This document shows positions 1 to 6,426 of a stretch of DNA of 13,639 bases, one piece after another. The notes beneath the pieces are model-generated. The model saw nothing but the letters and a program-made list of their open reading frames with translations. It was not told the origin of the DNA and made no database searches. The position numbers and the translations under genes are program-made. This stretch comes from Bacteroidia bacterium. GTDB lineage: Bacteria; Bacteroidota; Bacteroidia; Bacteroidales; Dysgonomonadaceae. Location: NCBI GenBank assembly GCA_030539475.1, contig JAUNRY010000033.1:1-13639 (forward strand). Reading direction: 5' to 3'. Within the stretch, counting starts at the first letter, position 1. Every line of letters begins with the position of its first letter.

Positions 1-1497
1 GAAATTTTTGCCGTATTTGTCTTTCAGCATCAGGTACCACGAAATGGTATAATCTACGAGGTTATTCAGGTTGTGATCAATTTCTTCGATATGGCTTTTG
101 AAGCGGGCGATATTTTCATCGGCCTTGTCGGAGTTGAATTTCAGGATGCGCGCCATTTTAATCTCCATCAGCTTCAGGATGTCTTCCGAAGTAATTTCGC
201 GGATGAACGACGGCTTGTAAGGATCCAACCGTTTATCGATGTGCGCGATGGCAATTTCCATGTTTTTGGCGTTCTCAAACTCCTTGTCTTTGTAGATACG
301 CTCTTCGATAAATATTTTTTCGAGCGACGCGAAAAGCAGCGATTCCAGCTTTTCCTGTTTTTCTATTTCCAGTTCCAGACGAAGCAGTTCTTTGGTTCGG
401 TCGGTGGAAATGCGAAGCACATCGCTGATGGTTAAAAAGTGCGGCTTATCGTCTTCAATGATGCAGCAGTTGGGCGATATGTTTATTTCGCAATCCGTGA
501 AGGCATAGAGCGCGTCGATGGTTCTGTCGGACGAAACGCCGGGCGCGAGCTGCACATGGATTTCCACGTTTTCGGCCGTAATGTCGTCCACTTTTTTAAT
601 TTTTATCTTTCCCCGGTCGTTGGCTTTGATGATGGATTCAACCACAGAAGCGGTTGTTTTTCCGTAAGGCAGGCTGGTGATGACAAGGGTTTTGTTGTCG
701 AGTTTTTTTATCGATGCGCGCACTTTTACCGAGCCGCCGCGCTCGCCGTCGTTGTATCTTTCCACATCGATGTAACCGCCGGTCTGAAAATCGGGAAACA
801 GCCTGAATTCCTTTTCCTCCAGGTACGACACAGACGCGTCGCACAGTTCGTTGAAATTATGCGGAAGAATTTTAGACGTTAATCCCACGGCAATTCCTTC
901 GGTACCTTGCGCAAGCAACAACGGATATTTTGCCGGAAGGGTAACGGGTTCTTTGTTTCGCCCGTCGTACGAGGGTTTCCACTCGGTGGTTTTGGCATTG
1001 AAAAGTACTTCGAGGGCAAATTTTGTCAAGCGCGCTTCAATGTACCGGGGCGCGGCCGCTCCGTCGCCCGTGTGCACGTTTCCCCAGTTCCCCTGACAAT
1101 CGATCAGCAAATCTTTCTGGCCGAGTTGCACCAAAGCATCGCCTATGGATGCATCGCCGTGCGGGTGAAACTGCATGGTAAACCCGATAATGTTTGCCAC
1201 TTTGTTGTATCGGCCGTCGTCCATGCGCTTCATGGCATGCAAAATACGCCGCTGAACGGGCTTCAATCCGTCGGTAACATGCGGAACGGCACGCTCCAGA
1301 ATCACATACGAGGCGTAATCCAAAAACCAGTCCTGATACATGCGGGAAAGGTTCATGGGCGAGTCTTCGGCTAACCGAGTGGTAATTTTAGGTTTGGCGT
1401 GTTGCGAAGAACCGGAAAGAGCCGTTTCTTCCTCTTCCTGATTCATGGGCGCATCTTTATCTTCAAAATTTTCTTCGTTGTTATCTTTTAATGACAT
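1..1497 (-). CDS. parC: DNA topoisomerase IV subunit A, N-terminal 499 residues (cut by left edge)
   Basis: Breakage-reunion subunit of topoisomerase IV, which with ParE decatenates and relaxes chromosomes using ATP. The frame is open from the ATG at 1495-1497 to base 1 without a stop; the rest of the winged-helix/tower region and the C-terminal beta-pinwheel are off the window. A charged, acidic tail of about 50 residues precedes the type IIA core, which begins near RMYQDWFLDYASYVILERA (about 52-70). The catalytic tyrosine is Tyr152 in AAAPRYIEARL. The quinolone-determining stretch reads HPHGDASIGD (111-120), so Ala replaces the Ser found at E. coli GyrA position 83, while the downstream Asp is kept. 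The phrasing MKRMDDGRYNKVANIIG and GQKDLLIDCQGNWGN is what I know from Bacteroidota ParC rather than GyrA. It is divergent from the M48 protease gene, with a well-formed promoter 29-60 bp upstream. The family call is very secure; ParC over GyrA is likely. Confidence 0.95.
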   Translation of the reverse strand, partial: MSLKDNNEENFEDKDAPMNQEEEETALSGSSQHAKPKITTRLAEDSPMNLSRMYQDWFLDYASYVILERAVPHVTDGLKPVQRRILHAMKRMDDGRYNKVANIIGFTMQFHPHGDASIGDALVQLGQKDLLIDCQGNWGNVHTGDGAAAPRYIEARLTKFALEVLFNAKTTEWKPSYDGRNKEPVTLPAKYPLLLAQGTEGIAVGLTSKILPHNFNELCDASVSYLEEKEFRLFPDFQTGGYIDVERYNDGERGGSVKVRASIKKLDNKTLVITSLPYGKTTASVVESIIKANDRGKIKIKKVDDITAENVEIHVQLAPGVSSDRTIDALYAFTDCEINISPNCCIIEDDKPHFLTISDVLRISTDRTKELLRLELEIEKQEKLESLLFASLEKIFIEERIYKDKEFENAKNMEIAIAHIDKRLDPYKPSFIREITSEDILKLMEIKMARILKFNSDKADENIARFKSHIEEIDHNLNNLVDYTISWYLMLKDKYGKNF

Positions 1498-1525
1498 ATA
1501 TTGTTTTAGGTTGAAAAAAATCGCT

Positions 1526-1557
1526 CAAAGATACCTTTTTTTCGTGTGATTTGCAAA
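1526..1557 (-). promoter_or_regulatory. Promoter of parC (Bacteroidota -33/-7 type)
   Basis: Read on the minus strand, TTTG (1557-1554) is followed by a 20-bp spacer and then TATCTTTG (1533-1526), a perfect TAnnTTTG. Spacing and both boxes match the known Bacteroides housekeeping sigma consensus. Transcription would start near 1520, leaving a 5' leader of about 20-25 nt before the parC ATG. This is the best-formed promoter in the window. Confidence 0.65.
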
Positions 1558-1717
1558 TGAAAGAAAAAAAGTCTGATGCCGGATGACAAGGTAATCGATG
1601 CAGAGGGACAGATAAAAAATTGAGGTTTCACTAAACTACTTTCACAAAAAAATGTTATAAATATAACTGTATTTTAATTGGAAGATTAAAAAAACGTCAC
1701 ACTAACAAAAAACAACT

Positions 1718-2629
1718 ATGGAAAGAAAAAATTTTATTCAATCGGCAAAATTTTCTTTCGTAATGATTATTACGATGGCTATTTTGCAAGCATGCGGCAG
1801 CGTTCCTTTCACCGGCAGGAGACAATTGAGTTTGGTTTCCAACGAACAGGTCGTTGCTCTTAGTTTACAACAGTATCAGGATTTTATCCGAAACGCGCCT
1901 GTGGTAAGAGGCACCTCCAATGCCGAAATGGTACAGCGGATAGGCTCGCGAATTGCGAACGCCGTTGAAGTATTTTACAAAAACAACGGTTACGAATCTG
2001 AGCTGCAATATTATCAGTGGGAATTTAACCTGGTAAAAGACAATAGCGTGAACGCCTTTGCCATGCCGGGCGGAAAAATTGTTATTTTTGAAGGATTACT
2101 GCCGGTAACGCAATCCGAAGACGCGTTGGCCGTGGTGATTGGACACGAAATTGCTCACGTTATTGCCCGGCATGCGCAGGAACGCATCAGCCAGCAAATG
2201 GCGTTGCAATATGGCGGAGCCATAGCCGGAGGCTTGTTGGGCAGCTCGGCCGGAGCGCAAATAGGGCAGCAGGTATTCGGGCTGGGCGCTCAATTTGGCG
2301 TCATGATGCCTTACGCCCGCAAACAGGAATACGAAGCCGATGAAATAGGCCTTATCGTGATGGCACTGGCAGGATACAATCCGCAGGCAGCCGTGCCGTT
2401 TTGGACAAGAATGGCGCAAAGCGCCCAAGGCGGAAGGCCCCCCGAATTTTTAAGCACTCACCCCACCGATGAGAAACGTATCGCGCGCATCCGGCAAATT
2501 ATGCCTAGCGTATTGGAGTATTATCAAGGAACGGGTGTGCAAAACACCACCACCAAGCCTATTAAAACAAAAGCTCCCGTTCCGGTTGAAACGGACAAAG
2601 CCAAAACATCGGAAGAGTGGACTTTCTAA
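1718..2629 (+). CDS. M48-family zinc metalloprotease, lipoprotein
   Basis: Predicted envelope metalloprotease of peptidase family M48 (the LoiP/YggG/BepA side of the family), probably involved in quality control of outer-membrane or periplasmic proteins. The 303-residue product starts with a basic, hydrophobic signal peptide and a lipobox ILQAC, so Cys26 is the likely lipidated residue. The zinc site is HEIAH (His143, Glu144, His147), with the third ligand in the downstream ExxxD motif (Glu204 to Asp208, in KQEYEADEIG). Between them lies a Gly/Ala-rich segment (about 166-195). STHPTDEKRIARI near the C-terminus is the usual M48 end motif; a low-complexity Thr/Lys/Pro tail follows. No Shine-Dalgarno is present; the ATG follows an A-rich tract. 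No clear promoter was found in the 220-bp gap to parC. The gene ends just before a strong hairpin terminator. Family assignment is firm; substrate unknown. Confidence 0.93.
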   Translation: MERKNFIQSAKFSFVMIITMAILQACGSVPFTGRRQLSLVSNEQVVALSLQQYQDFIRNAPVVRGTSNAEMVQRIGSRIANAVEVFYKNNGYESELQYYQWEFNLVKDNSVNAFAMPGGKIVIFEGLLPVTQSEDALAVVIGHEIAHVIARHAQERISQQMALQYGGAIAGGLLGSSAGAQIGQQVFGLGAQFGVMMPYARKQEYEADEIGLIVMALAGYNPQAAVPFWTRMAQSAQGGRPPEFLSTHPTDEKRIARIRQIMPSVLEYYQGTGVQNTTTKPIKTKAPVPVETDKAKTSEEWTF

Positions 2630-2647
2630 CCCTGACACAGGCTTTAG

Positions 2648-2664
2648 GATTGCTTCGCTCGCAA
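2648..2664. repeat. Short REP-like fragment
   Basis: The 17 bases GATTGCTTCGCTCGCAA lie 18 bp after the M48 stop. From memory, sequences of the form ATTGCGAGCGAAGCAATC recur as intergenic repeats in many bacterial genomes; here only a fragment with TTGC/GCAA arms is present. Copy number cannot be assessed from this window. Confidence 0.35.
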
Positions 2665-2680
2665 CTGCCAGATGCCTGAA

Positions 2681-2727
2681 AAAGAAAGCGGCTGCCTCAC
2701 ATCTGGAGGCAGCCGCTTTCTTTTTTT
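2681..2727. terminator. Strong bidirectional rho-independent terminator
   Basis: A perfect 18-bp inverted repeat (2681-2698 with 2706-2723) closes a 7-base loop (2699-2705). The core arm is GCGGCTGCCTC. On the plus strand the stem ends in CTTTCTTTTTTT, serving the M48 gene that stops at 2629. On the minus strand the stem ends in CTTTCTTTTT, serving the DUF4293 gene that stops at 2745. The two genes converge here, so one hairpin can end both transcripts. Confidence 0.9.
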
Positions 2728-2744
2728 ATTTCCTCTTTTCCGTT

Positions 2745-3200
2745 TTATTTCCTCAACCGGTTCAATGATCTGACCAGAACTTCATCGGCGCCTATTTTTC
2801 GAATGGCGAGATACGTAAAGATAATGGCAATGACAGGCATAATGATGCCTACTCCGATTTTCTGGAACTGCAATCCGGCATCGGGATTAATGCGGAATAT
2901 CAGAAAACCGAAATACAGATAAAAGCCAACCATTACAAATATATTGAAAACTGATATACGAATCTGCAACATCCGGGTTTTGTACAGGAAAACAGTTACA
3001 AGCGCCAGAACGCTGCTGAGGGCCCCCACGGCAAAAAGCGCCCAGGTGGAACTCTGAATGTTGCCATCCTGATACATTCCCATGGCTTCGAAAACTACTT
3101 GATTTCCGTTGTAAAAGAAATACGCCAGCGGCGTTACGGCGGCTACCAGCATACAAGCGGATGCGAGCAATAAAAATACGGTTTGAATTCGCTGAAGCAT
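2745..3200 (-). CDS. DUF4293 family four-TM membrane protein
   Basis: A 151-residue inner-membrane protein of unknown function that I assign to DUF4293, a family found in Bacteroidota. The N-terminus MLQRIQTVFLLLAS is the typical family start. Four hydrophobic segments are visible at about 7-28, 52-72, 83-103 and 115-133, followed by a short basic C-terminus (VRSLNRLRK). The frame is open upstream to an ATG at 3257, but that start lies inside a hairpin immediately after rpoZ and would put a polar extension before the first TM segment, so I chose the ATG at 3200. It is the last gene of the bamD-rpoZ-DUF4293 run, 69 bp after the rpoZ stop, and ends at the shared terminator. Its role is unknown; the neighbours hint only at a link to envelope biogenesis. 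Confidence 0.85.
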   Translation of the reverse strand: MLQRIQTVFLLLASACMLVAAVTPLAYFFYNGNQVVFEAMGMYQDGNIQSSTWALFAVGALSSVLALVTVFLYKTRMLQIRISVFNIFVMVGFYLYFGFLIFRINPDAGLQFQKIGVGIIMPVIAIIFTYLAIRKIGADEVLVRSLNRLRK

Positions 3201-3235
3201 AAATTTTGTTATTAATTTATAGTTACTTCGATTAA

Positions 3236-3268
3236 TTGTTAGAGACGGTGCGCACACCGTCTCTACAA
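3236..3268. repeat. Hairpin between rpoZ and DUF4293
   Basis: AGAGACGGTG (3241-3250) and CACCGTCTCT (3255-3264) form a perfect 10-bp stem with a CGCA loop. TTGT/ACAA outside it extends the stem by four pairs across a one-base bulge. It begins two bases after the rpoZ stop codon. It lacks a U-run long enough to be a convincing terminator. It resembles dispersed GAGACG...CGTCTC palindromes in other genomes (from memory), and could act as an RNA-stability or attenuation element between the two genes. Confidence 0.7.
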
Positions 3269-3269
3269 A

Positions 3270-3602
3270 TTAAAACTGTTCTTTATCTTTCGCGGGATTG
3301 CGGTAATAAATATCGCCATCAACCCAGTCTTGCAAGGCTATGAGCGCCGGTTTGGGAAGTTTTTCGTAGAAACGCGAAATTTCTATTTGTTCATGATTTT
3401 CAAAAACTTCCTCCAAGTTATCGGTGTACGATGCAAATTCCTGCAACTTGGTGTCCAAATCGGTTTTCATTTCGATAGAAAGTTGGTTGGCTCTCTTGCC
3501 GATGATACGAACCATTTCATACACATTTCCAACCGGCTCTGAAAGTTTCATCACGTTGCGGGTTTCGGTGTTTTGGGGTGCAGTTGTTTTTCTGTAATCC
3601 AT
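3270..3602 (-). CDS. rpoZ: DNA-directed RNA polymerase omega subunit (Bacteroidota type)
   Basis: Small RNA polymerase subunit that wraps the beta' C-terminus and assists core assembly. The 110-residue product contains the omega signature region GNVYEMVRIIGKRANQLS (about 25-42), equivalent to the conserved R-x-x-LV-x-x-A-x-RA segment of other omegas. It is followed by the long helical stretch typical of Bacteroidota omegas (LDTKLQEFASYTDNLEEVFE, about 49-68) and the ending IYYRNPAKDKEQF. These proteins are longer and more divergent than the E. coli subunit. The ATG at 3602 opens MDYRKTTAP, the standard family start. It lies 85 bp downstream of bamD on the same strand with no recognisable promoter of its own, so co-transcription is likely. 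Confidence 0.9.
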   Translation of the reverse strand: MDYRKTTAPQNTETRNVMKLSEPVGNVYEMVRIIGKRANQLSIEMKTDLDTKLQEFASYTDNLEEVFENHEQIEISRFYEKLPKPALIALQDWVDGDIYYRNPAKDKEQF

Positions 3603-3640
3603 ATTTTATAATTGTACTTTTTGTTTATTAATTGATTAAC

Positions 3641-3684
3641 GGCTTGCAAGCGAAATACCTTTTACAAGCCAATGGCTGTCAGCC
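3641..3684. repeat. Weak inverted repeats after bamD
   Basis: GGCTTG (3641-3646) pairs with CAAGCC (3665-3670), and a tiny GGCT/AGCC hairpin with a 3-base loop sits at 3674-3684, just past the bamD stop. Neither is followed by a U-run. They may mark partial termination or RNA processing between bamD and rpoZ. Confidence 0.3.
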
Positions 3685-3687
3685 GGT

Positions 3688-4500
3688 TTACGACGGCAGG
3701 ACTTCTATTTTGCTTTGTGCCCGGTTGTAATACCTGTCGGCTTCGCGCATGTATTTCCCCTCGGGAAAGGTGTTCTTGTAATTGAAATACTCGTCGAGTA
3801 CCATGCGGTAACGCTCGGGCTGGGTTTCCAGCGTGCTGCGCTCAGCGTACTCATAACGTGCGCGAAGTATAATCATCTGATAATCTTCGCTGTATTTAGA
3901 AAACGGATAACTTTTCATTGCTTCTCGCGCGGTTATTACCGCCGATTCGTAGTTGTTACCCATGTAATTTCCCAGGTTCAGGTAAAGCTGAGCAGCCAAC
4001 AATTCTTTTTCGGCCAGTTTTTCCTGTAACTCAAACATATAGTTCTTAGCTTGTTCCGATCTTTCGCTCTGCGGATATTCTTCCATATAGCGTTGAAATT
4101 CGGCAATTGCTTTGTAAGTTTTGGATTGGTCCAGTTTCGGGTCGGGCGAATCGAGATACATTCCGTAGGCGGCATAAAAAAGCGCCGGTTCGGCATATTC
4201 TCCGTTGGGATACGAGTTGTAATACGTGGTAAACATCTCGGTGGCGGAAAGATAGTCTTTTGAATTATAATAACTTTGCCCCAATAAATAAAGCGATTCT
4301 TCACCCCTGTCAAGACCTTTGAAGCGCGGGACCAAATCTTCGAGCAACGTAATGGAGCGGCTGTATTTTCCTTCTTCGAAGTATTTTTTGGCGTATGAGT
4401 ACTTCACTTCATTATCGGTACTTTTCAAAATTTTGTTATACTCTCCGCAGGAAGCGAACAAGATAGCAAACAATAAAAAACATACAGGTTTTATTCTCAT
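3688..4500 (-). CDS. bamD: Outer-membrane assembly lipoprotein BamD
   Basis: Essential lipoprotein of the BAM complex, on the periplasmic face of the outer membrane, which with BamA folds beta-barrel proteins. The 270-residue product has a signal peptide ending in the lipobox LFASC, giving lipidated Cys18. TPR-like helix pairs cover the rest: YSYAKKYFEEGKYSRSITLL (about 35-53), SLYLLGQSYYNSKDYLSATE (about 69-88), and further repeats up to the C-terminal YFNYKNTFPEGKYMREADRY. Length and layout fit BamD (YfiO). The gene has its own -7 element 26-33 bp upstream, so it is likely the first gene of a bamD-rpoZ-DUF4293 unit rather than dependent on the GH3 gene, whose stop is 81 bp away. The large barrel protein encoded at 7837 would be one of its clients. 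Confidence 0.92.
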   Translation of the reverse strand: MRIKPVCFLLFAILFASCGEYNKILKSTDNEVKYSYAKKYFEEGKYSRSITLLEDLVPRFKGLDRGEESLYLLGQSYYNSKDYLSATEMFTTYYNSYPNGEYAEPALFYAAYGMYLDSPDPKLDQSKTYKAIAEFQRYMEEYPQSERSEQAKNYMFELQEKLAEKELLAAQLYLNLGNYMGNNYESAVITAREAMKSYPFSKYSEDYQMIILRARYEYAERSTLETQPERYRMVLDEYFNYKNTFPEGKYMREADRYYNRAQSKIEVLPS

Positions 4501-4525
4501 TTTATTGAAAATCGATTTTAGCGTG

Positions 4526-4533
4526 CAAATTTA
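4526..4533 (-). promoter_or_regulatory. Promoter -7 element of bamD
   Basis: On the minus strand this reads TAAATTTG, a perfect TAnnTTTG. The expected -33 position, 20 bp upstream, reads TAAG, so only half of the consensus is strong. Transcription would begin about 15-20 nt upstream of the bamD ATG, in the 81-bp gap after the GH3 gene. Confidence 0.5.
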
Positions 4534-4581
4534 CGGAATTTTTCTCAGTTTATCTTATCTGAAGTCCAATTTTATTCTATT

Positions 4582-6093
4582 TTAGGATTTTAAACCCAAT
4601 ACTTCCACAATATTGTCCACGTATTTTCTATCGTTGGATAACTTGGGCACTTTGTTTTGCCCGCCCAGTTTTTTTCTCGATTCCATCCATTTATAAAAAT
4701 CTCCCGGTTCGAGCGCCCGCACAACGGGTTTATTTAGCGACAAATTGTAAGAACGTTTTGCCTCGTAATCGGAATTAACTTTTTTCAAGTTTTCATCCAA
4801 CGCCTGCACAAACTGTTCCAAATCGGCCGGTTTGGTTTCAAACTCAATGAGCCATTCATGTGCTCCGTTGTGGCTTTCTCCGAAATAAACTGGCGCGGCC
4901 GTGTATTCGGTTACCTTGGCGCCGGTAACCTTGCAGGCTTCGGCCAGCGCCTTATCGGCATTGTCCACAATCAACTCTTCGCCAAAGGCATTGATAAACT
5001 GCTTGGTTCTGCCGGTAATTCTGAACAGATACGGATTTGTGGAAGTAAACTCAATGGTATCGCCAATTTTGTACCGCCACAAACCGCCGCTGGTGGATAT
5101 GATTAAAGCATACTGCTTGCCCACTTCCACATCGGCAAGAGTAATGGCTTGCGGATGCTCTTTTTCCCACTCGCCCACGGGAAGAAATTCGTAGAAAATC
5201 TCGTTGTCGAGCAAAAGCAGCATATCGCTCGATTTTATGGAATACTGAACGCCAAAAAAACCTTCAGAGGCGTTGTAAGTTTCCCAATAGCGCATTTTTT
5301 CCGTAGGAATCAGTTTTTCGTACTGTTCGCGAAACGGCGTGAAACTGACTCCGCCGTGGAAAAATACTTCCAGGTTTTTCCATAGTTCGGGAATGGATTT
5401 TCCGGTATCTTCCACAATTTTTTTCAACAATACCAGCATCCACGAGGGCACTCCCAAAAACGCCCTTATGTCTTCCTTCACGGCATAATCAGCCAGTTTT
5501 TGCAGTTTTTCTTCCCAATCGGGAAGCAACGCTATATCTTCGGGGGTTCGTGCCATTTTCACAAGAAACGGCAGGTTTTTCATCAAAATGGCCGAAATAT
5601 CGCCCGTAAAAGCTCCGCCGCCAATATTGTTTATCTGCTGGCTTCCTCCCAATACCAACGTTTTGCCCAGAAAGAATTCCGCATCGGGATAGTTGTGCGC
5701 ATACAGTCCGAGCATGTGGTATCCGCACCGGTAATGGCAATTATCCAGCGACTGCTGCGTTACGGGAATGTATTTGCTTTTGTCTTCGGTGGTGCCGCTC
5801 GACATGGCAAACCATTTCACGGGAGAATCCCAAAGCACGTTTTGCTTTTTTTCGACAATAATTTTATCGAGATACGGGCGGAGGTTTTCGTAAGCCGAAA
5901 CAGGAACTTTCTGCCGGAAATCGGCAATGGATTTTATCTTGTCGAATTGATTTTCAGCGCCAAAAAGCGTGTTTCTTCCGTGTTCAATTAAATAAGCGAA
6001 ATTCTGCGCCTGCGTACCCATGGGGTCGGCCATAAATTTCTCAACAGATTTATAGTAATTGGTGAAAACTGTTCTCGCTATCTTTTTTATCAT
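4582..6093 (-). CDS. GH3-family acyl-acid-amido synthetase-like protein
   Basis: A 503-residue member of the GH3 family, adenylate-forming enzymes known mainly from plants, where they conjugate amino acids to auxin or jasmonate. The bacterial substrate is unknown. The three ATP/AMP motifs are recognisable: SSGTTEDKSKY (98-108, nucleotide-binding loop), YNASEGFF (273-280) and LWRYKIGD (338-345). The hinge RITGRTKQFINAFGEEL (358-374) leads into the smaller C-terminal domain, so catalytic competence is plausible. No signal peptide or TM segment is seen, so it is cytosolic. An in-frame ATG at 6150 exists, but the promoter -7 box lies at 6120-6127, downstream of it, so translation from 6093 (MIKKIARTVF) is much more likely. 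It is 333 bp from the YeiH gene and has its own promoter. No nearby carrier or biosynthesis gene suggests a pathway. Confidence 0.9.
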   Translation of the reverse strand: MIKKIARTVFTNYYKSVEKFMADPMGTQAQNFAYLIEHGRNTLFGAENQFDKIKSIADFRQKVPVSAYENLRPYLDKIIVEKKQNVLWDSPVKWFAMSSGTTEDKSKYIPVTQQSLDNCHYRCGYHMLGLYAHNYPDAEFFLGKTLVLGGSQQINNIGGGAFTGDISAILMKNLPFLVKMARTPEDIALLPDWEEKLQKLADYAVKEDIRAFLGVPSWMLVLLKKIVEDTGKSIPELWKNLEVFFHGGVSFTPFREQYEKLIPTEKMRYWETYNASEGFFGVQYSIKSSDMLLLLDNEIFYEFLPVGEWEKEHPQAITLADVEVGKQYALIISTSGGLWRYKIGDTIEFTSTNPYLFRITGRTKQFINAFGEELIVDNADKALAEACKVTGAKVTEYTAAPVYFGESHNGAHEWLIEFETKPADLEQFVQALDENLKKVNSDYEAKRSYNLSLNKPVVRALEPGDFYKWMESRKKLGGQNKVPKLSNDRKYVDNIVEVLGLKS

Positions 6094-6119
6094 TCCAACG
6101 ATGTTTATGTATTGTGCTA

Positions 6120-6127
6120 CAAAGGTA
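6120..6127 (-). promoter_or_regulatory. Promoter -7 element of the GH3 gene
   Basis: The minus strand reads TACCTTTG, a perfect TAnnTTTG. The sequence 20 bp upstream is GGTG, so there is no good -33 box. Its position between the two candidate ATGs (6150 and 6093) decides for the downstream start and gives a leader of roughly 20 nt. Confidence 0.5.
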
Positions 6128-6188
6128 ACAAGGAGTTTCGATAAAATCACCTATTTCCCGGCAAATAATTTTGATGTTTTATTTGGCT

Positions 6189-6212
6189 ATTGCCTCATTA
6201 AAATGAGACAAT
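6189..6212. repeat. Near-perfect hairpin ATTGcCTCATT / AATGAGaCAAT
   Basis: Arms 6189-6199 and 6202-6212 pair over 11 positions with a single C/A mismatch and only two bases between them, so it is closer to a cruciform-type palindrome than an RNA loop. Its right half AATGAGACA recurs at 6270-6278, where it is again followed by a TTTCC-containing stretch. Confidence 0.6.
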
Positions 6213-6311
6213 TTCCCCTGCAAACGTTATAAACCGCTGCCTTTGCTCCTCTCTTCGGGAAGCCGGATGAATGAGACATATTTCCAATTTCTGAGCCATC
6301 GTAATCTTTAA

Positions 6312-6355
6312 CCCAACGCGTTGCGTTGGGCTGAAATAAATTGGACTTTCAGCCC
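6312..6355. repeat. REP-like double palindrome
   Basis: CCCAACGC (6312-6319) and GCGTTGGG (6323-6330) make a perfect 8-bp hairpin with loop GTT. GGGCTGAAA (6328-6336) and TTTCAGCCC (6347-6355) make a perfect 9-bp hairpin with a 10-base loop. The two share the GGG at 6328-6330, so they are mutually exclusive at that point. I recall this arrangement as a frequent intergenic repeat in Bacteroidota genomes; its mobility and function are not shown here. It lies 70-115 bp downstream of the YeiH stop. Confidence 0.7.
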
Positions 6356-6426
6356 GGTGGGATGATCTCAAATATATTATTTTCTGAATTTTATTAAGTT
6401 AACTATTTGTCGAAACTGCACACCAT

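Larger units (their letters stand above)
6128..6426. other. Non-coding, palindrome-rich gap between yeiH and GH3 genes
   Basis: No credible coding frame. The stretch holds a near-perfect hairpin at 6189-6212, a repeated AATGAGACA word (6202-6210 and 6270-6278), and a double palindrome at 6312-6355. I see no transposase remnant, RNA gene or clear U-run terminator for the YeiH gene. It reads like an intergenic site that has collected dispersed repeats. Confidence 0.6.

Noticed and set aside
73..1374. Plus-strand open frames of 80-155 codons opposite parC
   Set aside because: They lie wholly antisense to a frame with clear type IIA topoisomerase motifs and show no recognisable domain; they reflect the base composition of the real gene.
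1498..1717. Promoter for the M48 gene
   Set aside because: Candidates such as TACTTTCA and TATTTTAA miss two or more consensus bases and have no -33 partner; nothing strong enough to list.
3201..3257. Upstream start (ATG at 3257) for DUF4293
   Set aside because: It begins within the hairpin after rpoZ and adds a polar stretch before TM1.
6094..6150. Upstream start (ATG at 6150) for the GH3 gene
   Set aside because: The -7 promoter box at 6120-6127 is downstream of that ATG, and family members begin near MIKKIARTVF.
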